A stretch of DNA of 64,000 nt from G963556115 sp963678205 (GCA_963678205.1 OY782760.1:2666001-2730000), one strand, 5' to 3'. Numbered from the stretch's first letter, positions 26,116 through 36,400 are shown. Translations and numbers: made by a program. The notes: generated by a model from the letters alone, not told the origin.

Positions 26116-26778
26116 CTATTTAAACAACTCACTTCCAACGCGAACATGAGTAGCACCTTCTTCTATTGCAACTTCAAAATCATTACTCATTCCCATAGAC
26201 AAATTTGGCAATTCAATCTCAAGTTCTACTTCTATTTTATCCCGCAGATTCTTCAAACCTCTAAAGACCTCTCTTGTATCCTCCGCGTTAGCATATAAAG
26301 GAGCCATCGTCATAAGTCCAACAATATCTAGCTGCCGTTTAAATGCGTCTATAATCCCCAGTGTTGAATCGGGACATAATCCATATTTACTATCCTCACC
26401 GCTAATACTTACCTCTATATAAACCTCTGGATTATAATCGCTATTAACAATTATATCCAGTAACCCTTCTGATTCTGCACTATGAATAGCAGCCACACTA
26501 CCAAGAATTTTTTTTGCTTTATTACGTTGTAAATGCCCTATAAAGTGCCAATTAACATTCTCAAGATCACTCATAGCATGAAGCTTAGGCAATAAAACCT
26601 CCACTCTATTTTCACCAAAATCTCTCATCCCAAGCTCATAAAGCTCACGAATCTCATCCTCACCTACAGTCTTAGTTACAGCTATCAGCTTAACCGAATC
26701 TTCCAGTCTTCCTGAACGTTTACATGCAGCACTTATACGCTCTTTTACTGATTCAAGGTTTTCTCTAATTCTACTCAC
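26116..26778 (-). CDS. PLP homeostasis protein (YggS/PLPBP family)
   Basis: A 220-residue single-domain TIM barrel of the YggS family that binds pyridoxal phosphate and helps control its free level. The PLP lysine lies in KLIAVTKTVG near residue 32-36. Other marks are LGMRDFGENRVEVLLPK, WHFIGHLQRNKAKKIL, VYIEVSISGEDSKYG and LSMGMSNDFEVAIEEGATHVRVGS. The start codon is GTG, overlapping the nadA stop by four bases, so the genes are coupled. It has no known catalytic activity. The order nadA, PLPBP, proC, DUF167 makes one operon. Confidence 0.95.
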   Translation of the reverse strand: MSRIRENLESVKERISAACKRSGRLEDSVKLIAVTKTVGEDEIRELYELGMRDFGENRVEVLLPKLHAMSDLENVNWHFIGHLQRNKAKKILGSVAAIHSAESEGLLDIIVNSDYNPEVYIEVSISGEDSKYGLCPDSTLGIIDAFKRQLDIVGLMTMAPLYANAEDTREVFRGLKNLRDKIEVELEIELPNLSMGMSNDFEVAIEEGATHVRVGSELFK

Positions 26779-27692
26779 GCGCTGACCTCCAACATTTTAT
26801 CAATTGCCCTTACACCCTTTGCAGCTATTTGAGAATCAACCCTCACCTCAAACTCTAGATTTTCTAAACATCTTAGAATTTTTTCAGGATTAGCAAGCTT
26901 CATCGCTGGACAATCTGCAATAGGTAATAGAGGGTAGAATTTTTTACCTGGATTTTCTTTTCTTAATCTATGGAGAATACCAATCTCAGTACCAATAATA
27001 AACTCCCTATCTTTAGACTCTTTGCAATAATCCAATATCCCTGTAGTACTTCCTACCATATCGGCCATTTCAAGAACATCCAGTCTCCCTTCCGGGTGCA
27101 GACACATCTTTGCGGTTGGATACTCATGCTTTGCTCTTACAGCATACTGCAATAACATTCTGTCATGAACCGGACAATACCCATTATCATAGAATATAAT
27201 ATTATCCCTGCAAAGTTTATTAGCAACATACCTACCAAGGTTTCTATCCGGAATAAAGATTACTTCACGCTCTTTAGGTATAGATGCAACAACCTTTATA
27301 GCATTTGCAGAAGTGCAGCAAATATCACTCATTGCTTTTATTTGAGCAGTACTGTTTACATATGTAACAACAGCAGCATCTGGATGCTTTTCTTTCAGAT
27401 CATCTAACTCAACAGGCGTAATCATATTAGCCATATCACACCCGGCATTTACATCAGGAATAAGAACAGTCTTATCTTGACAAAGCATAGAAGAAGTCTC
27501 TGCCATAAAATAAACTCCGCATGAAACAATAATATCAGCATCGGTTTTTTTCGCAATTTGAGCAAGCCCCAGACTATCCCCCAGATAATCCGCAATGTCC
27601 TGTACTTCAGGATTCTGGTAATTGTGAACCATCACAATAGCATTCTTCTCAGCCTTTATTTTATTAATTTTATTGATAATTTCTTCACTCAT
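26775..27692 (-). CDS. nadA: Quinolinate synthase A
   Basis: Condenses iminoaspartate with dihydroxyacetone phosphate to quinolinate, a [4Fe-4S] enzyme in de novo NAD synthesis. Family marks are AIVMVHNYQNPEVQDIADYLGDS, VSCGVYFMAETS, DKTVLIPDVNAGC, VVTYVNSTAQIKAMSD, FIPDRNLGRYVA and the C-terminal PIADCPAMKLA. The cluster cysteines lie in VSCG, DICC and ADCP. I start it at the ATG at 27692 (305 residues, AAGG site upstream); an in-frame ATG 25 codons earlier adds a sequence unlike the family. nadB and nadC are not adjacent. Confidence 0.96.
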   Translation of the reverse strand: MSEEIINKINKIKAEKNAIVMVHNYQNPEVQDIADYLGDSLGLAQIAKKTDADIIVSCGVYFMAETSSMLCQDKTVLIPDVNAGCDMANMITPVELDDLKEKHPDAAVVTYVNSTAQIKAMSDICCTSANAIKVVASIPKEREVIFIPDRNLGRYVANKLCRDNIIFYDNGYCPVHDRMLLQYAVRAKHEYPTAKMCLHPEGRLDVLEMADMVGSTTGILDYCKESKDREFIIGTEIGILHRLRKENPGKKFYPLLPIADCPAMKLANPEKILRCLENLEFEVRVDSQIAAKGVRAIDKMLEVSA

Positions 27693-27875
27693 TGTATTAT
27701 TAGCCTTTATGTCATTACTTTTATAAGTAAAGTCTCCCAAACACCCAAAAAATATATTATAAACCACTATTGAACCGAGTCAATACGACTTACATCATGA
27801 TTTTACAATATATTTCAAAGGAAAGATATAATAATTGATCTAATTTTTATAAAAATTAACCCAGAAAGCGCGCAT

Positions 27876-28262
27876 ATGAGCAAGCTAACACTTAAAGTAA
27901 TTGATAATGAATTCACAATACACCGATTTTCTGCTGATTATGAAATCCCTTTAGATCAGCTCACTTCAAAATTCTTTAGTATTACCAGAACAGAAGACGA
28001 ATTATCAATTGTTTGCGATAGCACAGTTGAACTTTCATCAAAAGTTTCTGAGAGTGGCTGGAACGCCTTAAAAGTACTTGGTCCACTAGATTTTTCTCTC
28101 ACAGGTATCCTTGCAAATATCTCAAAAATACTGGCAGAAGCAAGTATCAGTATTTTTGCACTATCTACCTTTGACACTGATTATATTCTGGTCAAGTCAG
28201 AAACCTTAACCAATGCCATCTCATCTCTTAAAAATGATCATTATTGTATAATATATAATTAA
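27876..28262 (+). CDS. ACT-domain protein
   Basis: A 128-residue protein made of two ACT-like halves. The first half holds ITRTEDELSIVCDSTV; the second has KVLGPLDFSLTGILANISKILAEASISIFALSTFDTDYILVKSE in family order (given here in pieces: GPLDFSLTG, LANISKILAEA, SIFALSTFDTDYILV). This is the pattern of the ACT_7-type proteins related to the regulatory domain of aspartate kinases and CASTOR. It probably senses an amino acid or other small ligand. The ribosome site is weak. It stands alone, divergent from nadA, and precedes the aldolase gene by about 180 bases. Confidence 0.85.
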   Translation: MSKLTLKVIDNEFTIHRFSADYEIPLDQLTSKFFSITRTEDELSIVCDSTVELSSKVSESGWNALKVLGPLDFSLTGILANISKILAEASISIFALSTFDTDYILVKSETLTNAISSLKNDHYCIIYN

Positions 28263-28389
28263 ACCTAGATTATTTTATTATGATTTTTAAAGTAAGCTGT
28301 TCCTAAATGAATAATTCACAAAAAAAGTATTGAGAAAATCATAAATATTAGTAAAATTTTATCTTTATATTATATTTTAAGCGGTTAAC

Positions 28390-28406
28390 GTATAAGTCGG
28401 TTATAC
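28390..28406. promoter_or_regulatory. Inverted repeat upstream of the aldolase gene
   Basis: GTATAA-GTCGG-TTATAC, a perfect 6-bp inverted repeat 38 bases before the fba start, next to a partial direct repeat of GGTTA. It may be an operator or part of the promoter. The evidence is only the symmetry and position. Confidence 0.3.
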
Positions 28407-28444
28407 ATCTTTGTTAAACACTTTATATTAAATTAGGAGAAATC

Positions 28445-29473
28445 ATGGCAGTTAATTATCGCGACCTTGGTCTTATGAATACCAGGGCAATGTTTGCTAA
28501 AGCTGTTTCTGGTGGTTATGCAATCCCAGCTTACAACTTTAACAACATGGAACAGATTCAAGCAATTATCAGTGCCTGTGCAGAAACAAGCAGCCCAGTT
28601 ATCCTTCAGGTTTCAGCTGGTGCTCGTAAGTATGCTAACGCAACTATTCTTCGCTATTTAGGTCAGGGTGCAACTGAATATGCTAAGGAACTTACAGGTG
28701 GTAAAGGTCTTCCTATCGCTCTTCACCTAGACCACGGTGCAGACTTTGAAATTTGTAAAGCTTGTATTGACTATGGTTTCTCAAGTGTTATGATTGATGG
28801 TTCTCACCACCCATATGAAAAGAACATTGAGCTAACTAAGCAGGTTGTAGAATACGCTCACCAGTACGACGTAACAGTTGAAGGTGAACTAGGCGTACTT
28901 GCTGGTATAGAAGATGAAGTAAAAGCAGATGAGCATGTATACACTCAACCAGATGAAGTAGAAGACTTCGTTGCTAAGACAGGTGTAGATAGCTTAGCTA
29001 TCTCTATCGGTACTAGCCACGGTGCATTCAAATTTAAACCAGGACAGGATCCAAAGATTCGTCTTGATATCCTTGAAGAAATCGAAAAACGTATTGCTGG
29101 CTTCCCAATCGTTCTTCATGGTTCTTCTTCTGTACCACAAGAATACGTCAAAATTATTAACGAAAATGGCGGTAAACTTGATGATGCTATCGGCATTGGT
29201 GAAGATCAACTTCGTCTTGCTGCAAAGAGTGCTGTTTGTAAGATTAACATCGACTCAGATGCTCGTCTAGCAATGACAGCTGCAATCCGCAAGCACCTTG
29301 CTGAAAACCCAGGTCACTTTGACCCTCGTCAGTACCTTTCACCAGCTCGCGAACTATGTAAAGAGCTATACATTCACAAGAACAATGAAGTTCTTGGTAG
29401 TACTGGCAAAGCGGAAGAGATCTTCCAGGTTGCTGGTGGTTGTGGCGGTGGTTGTTGTGGATGTGGCAACTAA
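28445..29473 (+). CDS. fba: Class II fructose-bisphosphate aldolase with Cys/Gly-rich tail
   Basis: The zinc aldolase of glycolysis and gluconeogenesis. The 342-residue chain starts MAVNYRDLGLMNTRAMFA; the catalytic Asp and first zinc His are D96/H97 in HLDHGAD. Other marks are MIDGSHHPYEKNIELT, TVEGELGVLAG, DSLAISIGTSHGAFKF, VLHGSSSVP and KINIDSDARLA. Codon use looks optimised compared with the neighbours, as expected for a highly expressed gene. A GGAG site precedes the ATG and a perfect terminator follows. The last 14 residues, AGGCGGGCCGCG plus one Asn, with the pattern CxxxCCxC, are not part of the usual fold and could bind metal. Confidence 0.97.
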   Translation: MAVNYRDLGLMNTRAMFAKAVSGGYAIPAYNFNNMEQIQAIISACAETSSPVILQVSAGARKYANATILRYLGQGATEYAKELTGGKGLPIALHLDHGADFEICKACIDYGFSSVMIDGSHHPYEKNIELTKQVVEYAHQYDVTVEGELGVLAGIEDEVKADEHVYTQPDEVEDFVAKTGVDSLAISIGTSHGAFKFKPGQDPKIRLDILEEIEKRIAGFPIVLHGSSSVPQEYVKIINENGGKLDDAIGIGEDQLRLAAKSAVCKINIDSDARLAMTAAIRKHLAENPGHFDPRQYLSPARELCKELYIHKNNEVLGSTGKAEEIFQVAGGCGGGCCGCGN

Positions 29474-29500
29474 TAGTCATCATTACACACTGATAGCTTT

Positions 29501-29538
29501 ATATACAAGGTCTACCATTATTGGTAGACCTTGTATAT
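29501..29538 (+). terminator. Strong hairpin terminator after fba
   Basis: Perfect 17-bp stem, ATATACAAGGTCTACCA / TGGTAGACCTTGTATAT, with a 4-base loop TTAT, 28 bases after the stop. The trailing ATTTG is a short T tract. Confidence 0.85.
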
Positions 29539-29649
29539 ATTTGAACCTTCAACTTTAACCGAAAATATATACTATCACTTTAGACCACATATATTCCCAG
29601 CCGATATGAAGTATAGTATATTATAGCAAAATAACATATGAGGTTCAGG

Positions 29650-30816
29650 ATGAAATTAAAGAAAACTATTCAAAATATTATGCTAATTGCAACCTTATCT
29701 GTTGCAAGCATTAATGCTGATGACGGGAAAGAATTTAATATTACCCCATCATCACCACTTGACCCTGATTTTTTCAATAATGATATTCCTGCTTCATATC
29801 TTACTAGTAATAAAGACAAGAACGCAATCAATTATGCTATCCTTGAAAGTGGTCCCACAAAAGAACTAAAAGAAGATGAAATATACATAGAACACTTATA
29901 TGTTTCTTCAAAGCAAAAATATAATTCAAAAACTAGATCAAATAATTCAGAAGATATCTATCCAGCTGCGGCAGGAGTCTTTATTGATGATGACACAACA
30001 ATTCCAGAGAATCTAGTAAGTATCGAATCAATTCCACAACCTGTCAAAAATAAAAAGACAAACACAAAAGGACAAACACAGAATTCACACGATGCAGGAG
30101 AATTTGTAATAGACGAAACCAATGCTATTACAGCTGAACCCGACAAACGCGATAAATACACAGCATTTCCAGCAGGTACATTTTCAATTGGCTATCAGAT
30201 GATATACCTAAACTACAGAGAAAGAGACACAACAGCAGAGACAATATATAACGGTATAAAAGCCGAATATAGTTATACCTTTGACAATAACATAATACTA
30301 AAAGCCTCATCAAGTATACTAGGCGGAAAAATTCTCAATAAAAATTACGGCAGTCTTTACTCTGATAATAAATTAATTCTAGGAACAATTTTCAGGAGCA
30401 GTGATAAAAAATTCTCTGTCACTCCATTTTTTGGCTTTGGTGCAAGATATATGAATAATGTCTTCTCAACTGAAAACTGTATTGAGCGTAACACTCTGCA
30501 ACTGTATATACCTGCAGGTATATATGCAGATTATACCCCAACTGACAATTACAATTTTTTTACTAATATTGAGATCTCACCCATCGCTTTTAATCAAAAC
30601 TGGTCAACCTTCAATACTGGGCATTCAAGCACTAGCTCAGCCTTTAATGGAGTGAGCGCTCTAATTGAAGTTGGTTCAGAATTTAATGTAAATAATAAAT
30701 TTTTAATAGGTATAAAACCTTTTTACCAATATATTTATAGCAGTACATCAGATGATTCACAAATAGGAAATTCAAATATACATATGGCTGGAATTAACGC
30801 ATACATAAAATTCTAG
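29650..30816 (+). CDS. Exported barrel protein, probably outer membrane
   Basis: A 388-residue protein. I take the ATG at 29650, preceded by GAGG at 6 bases; an ATG four codons upstream is open too. The N-terminus is a signal peptide (KTIQNIMLIATLSVASINA). Residues about 25-170 are polar, low-complexity and probably flexible. From about 175 to the end there are alternating hydrophobic strands with aromatic ends (FSIGYQMIYLNYRERD, FFGFGARYMNN, FLIGIKPFYQYIYSS), ending in a terminal Phe (AYIKF), typical of outer-membrane beta barrels. It has no named family that I recognise. It is flanked by terminators and is monocistronic. Confidence 0.78.
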   Translation: MKLKKTIQNIMLIATLSVASINADDGKEFNITPSSPLDPDFFNNDIPASYLTSNKDKNAINYAILESGPTKELKEDEIYIEHLYVSSKQKYNSKTRSNNSEDIYPAAAGVFIDDDTTIPENLVSIESIPQPVKNKKTNTKGQTQNSHDAGEFVIDETNAITAEPDKRDKYTAFPAGTFSIGYQMIYLNYRERDTTAETIYNGIKAEYSYTFDNNIILKASSSILGGKILNKNYGSLYSDNKLILGTIFRSSDKKFSVTPFFGFGARYMNNVFSTENCIERNTLQLYIPAGIYADYTPTDNYNFFTNIEISPIAFNQNWSTFNTGHSSTSSAFNGVSALIEVGSEFNVNNKFLIGIKPFYQYIYSSTSDDSQIGNSNIHMAGINAYIKF

Positions 30817-30830
30817 AATAATACATTAAA

Positions 30831-30860
30831 ATGGGTTTTCTGATAACAATCAGAACCCAT
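30831..30860 (-). terminator. Second hairpin in the convergent 30.8-30.9 kb spacer
   Basis: ATGGGTTTTCTGAT pairs with ATCAGAACCCAT (12 bp with a two-base TT bulge). On the minus strand it is followed by TTTTAATG. It backs up the terminator at 30872. Confidence 0.45.
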
Positions 30861-30871
30861 AAGTAATATTA

Positions 30872-30905
30872 CAAAAAAGACAGGGATTGGATTCCCTGTC
30901 TTTCT
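30872..30905. terminator. Bidirectional terminator between barrel gene and efp
   Basis: AAAAAAGACAGGGA pairs with TCCCTGTCTTTCTT, with A and T tracts on both sides, so it can stop transcription from either convergent gene. Confidence 0.85.
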
Positions 30906-30925
30906 TAATTCAAAATCATATAAAA

Positions 30926-31495
30926 CTACGAATTGACACGTTCAAGGTACTTTCCGTCTTCAGTACTTAGCTTTACTTTATCACCAGCATTGATAAATGG
31001 AGGGATCAAGACACTGAGCCCTGTTTCAACAACACCATTTTTGAAAACATTGGTAGCAGTAGCATTCTTTACTCCTGGATCGCACTCTGTAACCTCGAGA
31101 ACAACTGCTGGTGGAAGCTCAACACCAAGAACACGACCATCAGCAACCATAACAGTAGTTTTGTTACCTTCAAGCAGATAATACTTATCATCCCCCAAAA
31201 TCGTCTCATGAACTTCGACTTCTTCATAAGTCTTTTCATTCATAAAAACGTAAGTTTCGCCATTTCTATAAGAGAATGTACATCCCTGACGGTCAACATT
31301 TACTGTATCGACTTTATCTTCTGAACGAAAGCGATTTTCAATAATTTTTCCAGACTCAACGTTACGCATCTTGGTCTGCTGATAAGCAGGACCTTTACCT
31401 GGTTTTACGTGAGTCATTGATATAATCATATAAATTTCATTGTTGTAAAGAATCGCTTGACCGCGATTTATCTGATTGATAGGTAGACTTGGCAT
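30926..31495 (-). CDS. efp: Translation elongation factor P
   Basis: EF-P binds near the ribosomal E site and helps make peptide bonds at proline runs. The 189-residue protein has the KOW-like first domain with the loop HVKPGKGPAYQQTKMRN, where K34 is the position modified in other bacteria. The OB domains follow: GCTFSYRNGETYVFMN, LPPAVVLEVTECDPG and VLIPPFINAGDKVKLS. A GGAG site precedes the ATG. No EpmA or EpmB gene is nearby, so the modification type is unknown. It is monocistronic by its terminator and its own upstream spacer. Confidence 0.96.
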   Translation of the reverse strand: MPSLPINQINRGQAILYNNEIYMIISMTHVKPGKGPAYQQTKMRNVESGKIIENRFRSEDKVDTVNVDRQGCTFSYRNGETYVFMNEKTYEEVEVHETILGDDKYYLLEGNKTTVMVADGRVLGVELPPAVVLEVTECDPGVKNATATNVFKNGVVETGLSVLIPPFINAGDKVKLSTEDGKYLERVNS

Positions 31496-31579
31496 TCTAC
31501 AAAAATCTCCATAAAAATAATTAATAAAAAAGGCATAATAACAAATATTTACCAGAGTTTATGGAAAGTCCCATAAAAG

Positions 31580-32374
31580 TCAACTATAACTGATATTTTT
31601 TATAGCAATAGTATTATCATGGATCACCCCGTATTCCCCCCCCACCCAGCATGGTAAGACTGTCAATTTTCCTGAATGGGTACTACCAACGACATCTTTT
31701 GTCATATATTGGTGCAAATGCCCACATATAACATGATCAACCCCAGAGTCAATAAGAGGGATAAGTGCTTCATCCTGCATAAGCAAATAATCACAAATAA
31801 GTTCTGTATTCCGTCGTGCATCTTTCTTATATACGTTAAAAGCAGTAAATATAGCATGAACCACAAAACGCGGCATAAAAGTAGAAAGTAGTCTTGCAGG
31901 GTTACCCATAATTAAATACCGAAGGAGTTGATGCAAAGTATCACCAATGCAGTACATATCACCATGAGAACAATGATAGATTACACCATCATTTTCAAAC
32001 TGATACCCCCACCCTCGTAACTGCATCCCAGCATCAGCTAATACAGAATATTTATCTGATTCTATGCATGAAAAGCCTGAATAAGAACTACCATCAGGCG
32101 GGACAAAACCTTTTGAAAAGACAAAATCTCTGTTACCAAAGACAAAATTAATCTCAAGTCCTTTATTAATTGCATTAGAAAAGATACTAATAATTTCAGA
32201 GTAATCCCCGACATATATACCATTTTTTTCAAACCAGCAATTAAAAGTATCACCTACTAAAATCAATTTATCATAATCACTGCATTCATCAAGAAATGAA
32301 GATAATATTTTATTTTGCTCAATATCTCTACCAGGCTTGAGATGCATATCTGCTGCTAATATAATATCCATCAT
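31580..32374 (-). CDS. Metallophosphoesterase, LpxH-like (UDP-diacylglucosamine pyrophosphohydrolase type)
   Basis: A 264-residue calcineurin-like phosphoesterase. Metal motifs read DMHLKPG (Asp/His), LVGDTFNCWF (Asp), FVFGNRDFVF (GNRD), YHCSHGDMYCIGD (HGD) and VICGHLHQYM (GHxH). The GNRD followed by the HGD segment and the length match LpxH, which hydrolyses UDP-2,3-diacylglucosamine in lipid A synthesis, but specific LpxH proof is lacking. I start it at the ATG at 32374; the upstream ATG at 32422 would overlap the stop region of the next gene. It shares a gap of 19 bases with the gene at 32394, so they are probably one operon. Confidence 0.85.
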   Translation of the reverse strand: MMDIILAADMHLKPGRDIEQNKILSSFLDECSDYDKLILVGDTFNCWFEKNGIYVGDYSEIISIFSNAINKGLEINFVFGNRDFVFSKGFVPPDGSSYSGFSCIESDKYSVLADAGMQLRGWGYQFENDGVIYHCSHGDMYCIGDTLHQLLRYLIMGNPARLLSTFMPRFVVHAIFTAFNVYKKDARRNTELICDYLLMQDEALIPLIDSGVDHVICGHLHQYMTKDVVGSTHSGKLTVLPCWVGGEYGVIHDNTIAIKNISYS

Positions 32375-32393
32375 ATATTTAGAGTTCACACCC

Positions 32394-32747
32394 CTACTTG
32401 AAAAGTTCAATACCACCATCACTTGATTTTTTAACTCTACCAGAGATAGATAATTTTTTTTGCACCTGCTTATTAATCATTAGGTCTTCTTTATTATCCC
32501 ACGGGATTTCAGACATCGCCTGCTCCGTTTTAGAAAATACATCAGAAGCATCGGGTCCCAAAATCTGTGTCAGAGCATAACGCGAAAGTCCAAGTCCTTC
32601 GGAACGACAAGCCCAGACAGCAATTTTCAACTTACATAAACATAGTTTTTTTTTATCTACATTTGAAAGACGAGGCTTTTTTTCAAGTTCTTTAATCATG
32701 CTCACAAATCCATCAATATTTGGGGGCAAATTAACTTGTTCTTCCAT
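32394..32747 (-). CDS. Hypothetical protein
   Basis: A 117-residue soluble protein I do not recognise. The middle is helical and basic, with two close cysteines (KKLCLCKLKIAVWACRSEG) and SRYALTQILG. I start at the ATG with GGAG eight bases upstream; a TTG four codons before is less likely. The end reads GRVKKSSDGGIELFK. Its stop is 19 bases before the LpxH-like start, suggesting cotranscription. Confidence 0.7.
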   Translation of the reverse strand: MEEQVNLPPNIDGFVSMIKELEKKPRLSNVDKKKLCLCKLKIAVWACRSEGLGLSRYALTQILGPDASDVFSKTEQAMSEIPWDNKEDLMINKQVQKKLSISGRVKKSSDGGIELFK

Positions 32748-32974
32748 TTCAATCTCCAATTATGAACAATTTACTATTTATACTATACTATATATTATCA
32801 TTAATTCAATTTAATAATTACATTTTCAAATTCAACAAAAGTTTATCTAATACCATATTCATAATTTAGCAACTTTACTTAACAAAAAGTACATTTTAAT
32901 GAAGGAATTAATGATAATCCTGATATTTAATTATAGCTTATAAAAGAATCAACAAAACAGAAAAGGAGTAAATT

Positions 32975-33349
32975 ATGGCTGCATGTAAATTGTATAACAA
33001 AGAAGGTGACCAAAAAGCAGTAAAAATTCAAGAAAACATCGAAAAGAACTTTGGGTTTATACCTGAAGCCTTTCAACTATTTGGGAAAAATGGAGATTTC
33101 CTTGATGCTATGATGAAACTATCAGGAGCTGCCGGAAAAGACTTGGATCCAAAAACAAAAGAGCTTGTAGCATTTGCAGTATGTGTTACTAATGGTTGTG
33201 GTTACTGTGTAGACGCACATAAAGCAGCAGCATTACAGGCAGGAGTTACTGAAGAAGAACTAACATCTGTGCTTGAAGTAGTAGCAACAACAAGTGCATT
33301 CAATAAAGCAATTGCCCCTCAAGGCCTGAATCACGACATCAAAGCATAA
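32975..33349 (+). CDS. AhpD/carboxymuconolactone decarboxylase-family protein
   Basis: A 124-residue member of the AhpD-like fold. The redox CxxC lies in CVTNGCGYCVDAHKAAALQAG near residues 68-88, with the downstream histidine typical of alkylhydroperoxidase-like members. GNGDFLDAMMKLSG and LDPKTKELVAFAV also fit. It probably acts in peroxide or thiol redox chemistry, but the partner is unknown; there is no ahpC beside it. A strong GGAG site precedes the ATG and it is monocistronic. Confidence 0.88.
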   Translation: MAACKLYNKEGDQKAVKIQENIEKNFGFIPEAFQLFGKNGDFLDAMMKLSGAAGKDLDPKTKELVAFAVCVTNGCGYCVDAHKAAALQAGVTEEELTSVLEVVATTSAFNKAIAPQGLNHDIKA

Positions 33350-33372
33350 ACACAATCAAAAATATAAAATAG

Positions 33373-33401
33373 TATAGCGAGAGACGGGATCTTTCGCTAT
33401 A
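33373..33401. terminator. Hairpin between convergent AhpD-like gene and sbcC
   Basis: TATAGCGA pairs with TCGCTATA (8 bp, 13-base loop) directly next to the sbcC stop and 23 bases past the AhpD-like stop. There is no T tract, so it may be a factor-dependent or RNA-protecting hairpin. Confidence 0.5.
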
Positions 33402-36400
33402 TTATTGTAAAGCACTACAACCGACCCCAAATAGTTCGCTTTTGCCTCCTACACTTTTTTCAACAGTAATCTGCACACCGATTCTCTCCTTGAGTGCAGA
33501 CACATGAGAAATAACCCCGATCAGTTTGCCCTGCTGTTGAATCCTGGATAATGCAGAAAGTACTTTATCGAGCTCATCCTCATCAAGAGTGCCAAACCCT
33601 TCATCTAGAAATAACGAATTTACCTCAACCTTTCGGCTAGACATTCTGGAAAGTCCAAGTGCAAGAGCAAGACTGACAATAAAGCTCTCTCCGCCAGACA
33701 GATTCTTTGCCGATCGGATCTCGCCGGCCTGATCTTTGTCTACTACATCAATTTCCAACAGATCAGAAATACCTCCAGAGCGAGTCGAAGATCTACTTAA
33801 AAGATACCTATCATTCATTCTGCTCAATTCATAATTTGCATACTTAAGCATAATATCAAAGGTTAACCCCTGAGCAAAATTACGATATTTCTTACCATCA
33901 GCTGAACCGATAAGTTCATGCAAATCCCCCCATTTTCTGCAAATATTTTTTTGACAAAGGATTTCATTTTTTTTTATACTTAACAATTTATCAGCAGCCT
34001 CATTATTTTCAAGCTGGCTCTTCATTGCACCAATTTTTTGAATAATACTCCCGCGAGATGCTGAAACAGCATCCAATTTTTCAGTTACAATATTATACGA
34101 CTCAGCATCGGCTAATCGTCTCTTTAATTTTTCAACTTCACTAATATTAATTTTTTTGCGATGAACAAGACTCTGAAAGCTATTCTGAAGCTCAGTATTT
34201 TTATAAGCTAGACTTTTTAGCACATCCGAATCAAGCTTAGAATCCACAAATCTCTCTTCACTGCCAAAACCAAGTTCAGATATACATTGTTTAAAATCAC
34301 TTTCTTTTATGGATATAGAATCTTGCCTCTTCTTAATACCAATATCTAAGGATTCAATTTTAGCTTTACACTCAGTGACAGAATTATTTAGAGCTGAAAA
34401 ACGAATTAATAATTCAGAAACAATTTTTTCTTTATCAGATATCAATAGTTTAAACCTCTGTTCTTCTCTATCGCAATCCTTCTGCGCATATAGCTGATGT
34501 CTATTACGAACCATTGATTCAAATACATCTGAGATTGAACTAAACTGAGTTTCAAGTTTTAATAGACGCTCCTTTTCACGGTCTAACCCAGTTGCTAGTT
34601 CTTTATAATGAGCTTCAGCCAATTCTTTATTCTTGGACAACTTTGCATATAATTCGCCATTCTCAATATATGACTTTACTCTTGACTTCAACTCATTCGC
34701 AACAATCTCTAGTTTATCCTCAGTATTTATTGAGCTAAAATCGCCGTACTTTGAAAGCAATCCAAGGGTTTCTCCAGTAAGACTTTCAATATTAGCCTTA
34801 TAACGTATAATATTGTCGCTAAGATTACCTTGTTTACTATCTGCAGCGCTACACTCTGCCAAAAATTCCCCTGCAATCTTTTCTTGCTCAAGCAGTCTAT
34901 CTTTGCACTCACAAATAGCTGTACTAGCTTTTATTATTTCAGAATCAACAGCCTTGATTTCACTTAAACGTTCTTCAAGTTTGAGAATTTCAAGAGACAA
35001 AATTCTATACTCAACCTTGAGAACACTATCAAGATCTTCTTTTGGATCAATACCAAGCTCAGAAGAAATACTTATAATAATATCATTATAATTCTGCAAC
35101 TTATTAAAACCAGAATTCATAAGCTCAGTATAACTTTCAATACAAGTATCACATTTGACCACCGCTTCTTTATATTTTGATATTTCATTTTGAACTCCAT
35201 GTAAACTGTTCTTTGAAGCTAGAAGCTGCGTTTCAATACTGCTATCACTTGGCAAGCCATCAGAAACAAATGGATGCTCAAGCGCACCACATAGCGGACA
35301 AGGCTCACCATCAACAAGTTCCTCTCTTCGTTGCGTCAGAGTCTTAATTTTATCTAACATTCTAAGCTCAAGTTCCAAATGTTCAATCTCGCGTTCAAGT
35401 TTTCTTATCTGAACATTATAAGTTTCAATTTTTTCTTTATACTCCTTAATTTCTAAAGTATAATTTTTTATTTTATTTTTATAAGTCTTAATTTCAGAAT
35501 CATGTTCAGTAAGTTCATCTATAGTTTTTTGTAATTGTTCAATAAGTTCAAATCTCTTTTTACTAGATTTGAGTTCACTCTCACTGTCATTAAAAGTCTT
35601 TTCATTCAAAAGATTTCTACTCTTAACATTCAAAGCATCAAGTTGTGCCTGAATATTCATCAGTTCAATTGAAATTAGTTCTTTCTCTTTAAAAACTTTA
35701 TTAGATTCTTCTACCAGTCTTTCATTTGATACTTTTAATTGTTCAAGATCTTGTTCATATTTTATTAAACTTTTTCTATCCTTATAGATACGTCTTAAAT
35801 TTTCCAGAATTAATTCAAGTTCATTACACAAATTTTTATCCACTGAATTACAATTTAAATATTGCTCAACATGCTCTATTTCATTATTTATATTTAAGAT
35901 TTGCTTTTTAAGATTTGCAACGTCCTCTGTAATTTTCTCGATATATTTTATATGCTCTTCTCTTTGTGTTCCAACGTCCTCCAGTTGTTTGCGCTCAGCA
36001 ATAATTTTAATGTCAATATCCCTAACAGATTTTATTAATATCAACTCATCATCAAACTCTTTCTTAATTACCTCAAGGTGCTTCTTCGTTTCCAGATTTG
36101 TAGCTTCAACTTCACTCATTTCTTGTTCAAGGAGAGGGAGCTTTAACTTTAGTTCATATAAGCTGTTTACGTCTTGCTCTTGAAGTTTGCGCAACTCAAC
36201 CAATGCATTATATTCACTCCAATTAGCCTCAACCATTTCAGCATTTTTCAACAACTCTAAATCGGCAGCAAACTCTTCTTTACTTTTAGATACCGCCAAT
36301 TCTTCATCCTTAAGATGACTCAGCTCACCCTCTAACTCATTTACCCGTTCATAGAGATTCTTTATTGTACGCAACGAATCTTCTTTAGCCCTTAGACTTA

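Noticed and set aside
29244..29483. Minus-strand frame rich in His and Pro opposite the aldolase end
   Set aside because: It is the antisense image of the Cys/Gly tail and codon-optimised sequence; there is no start signal.
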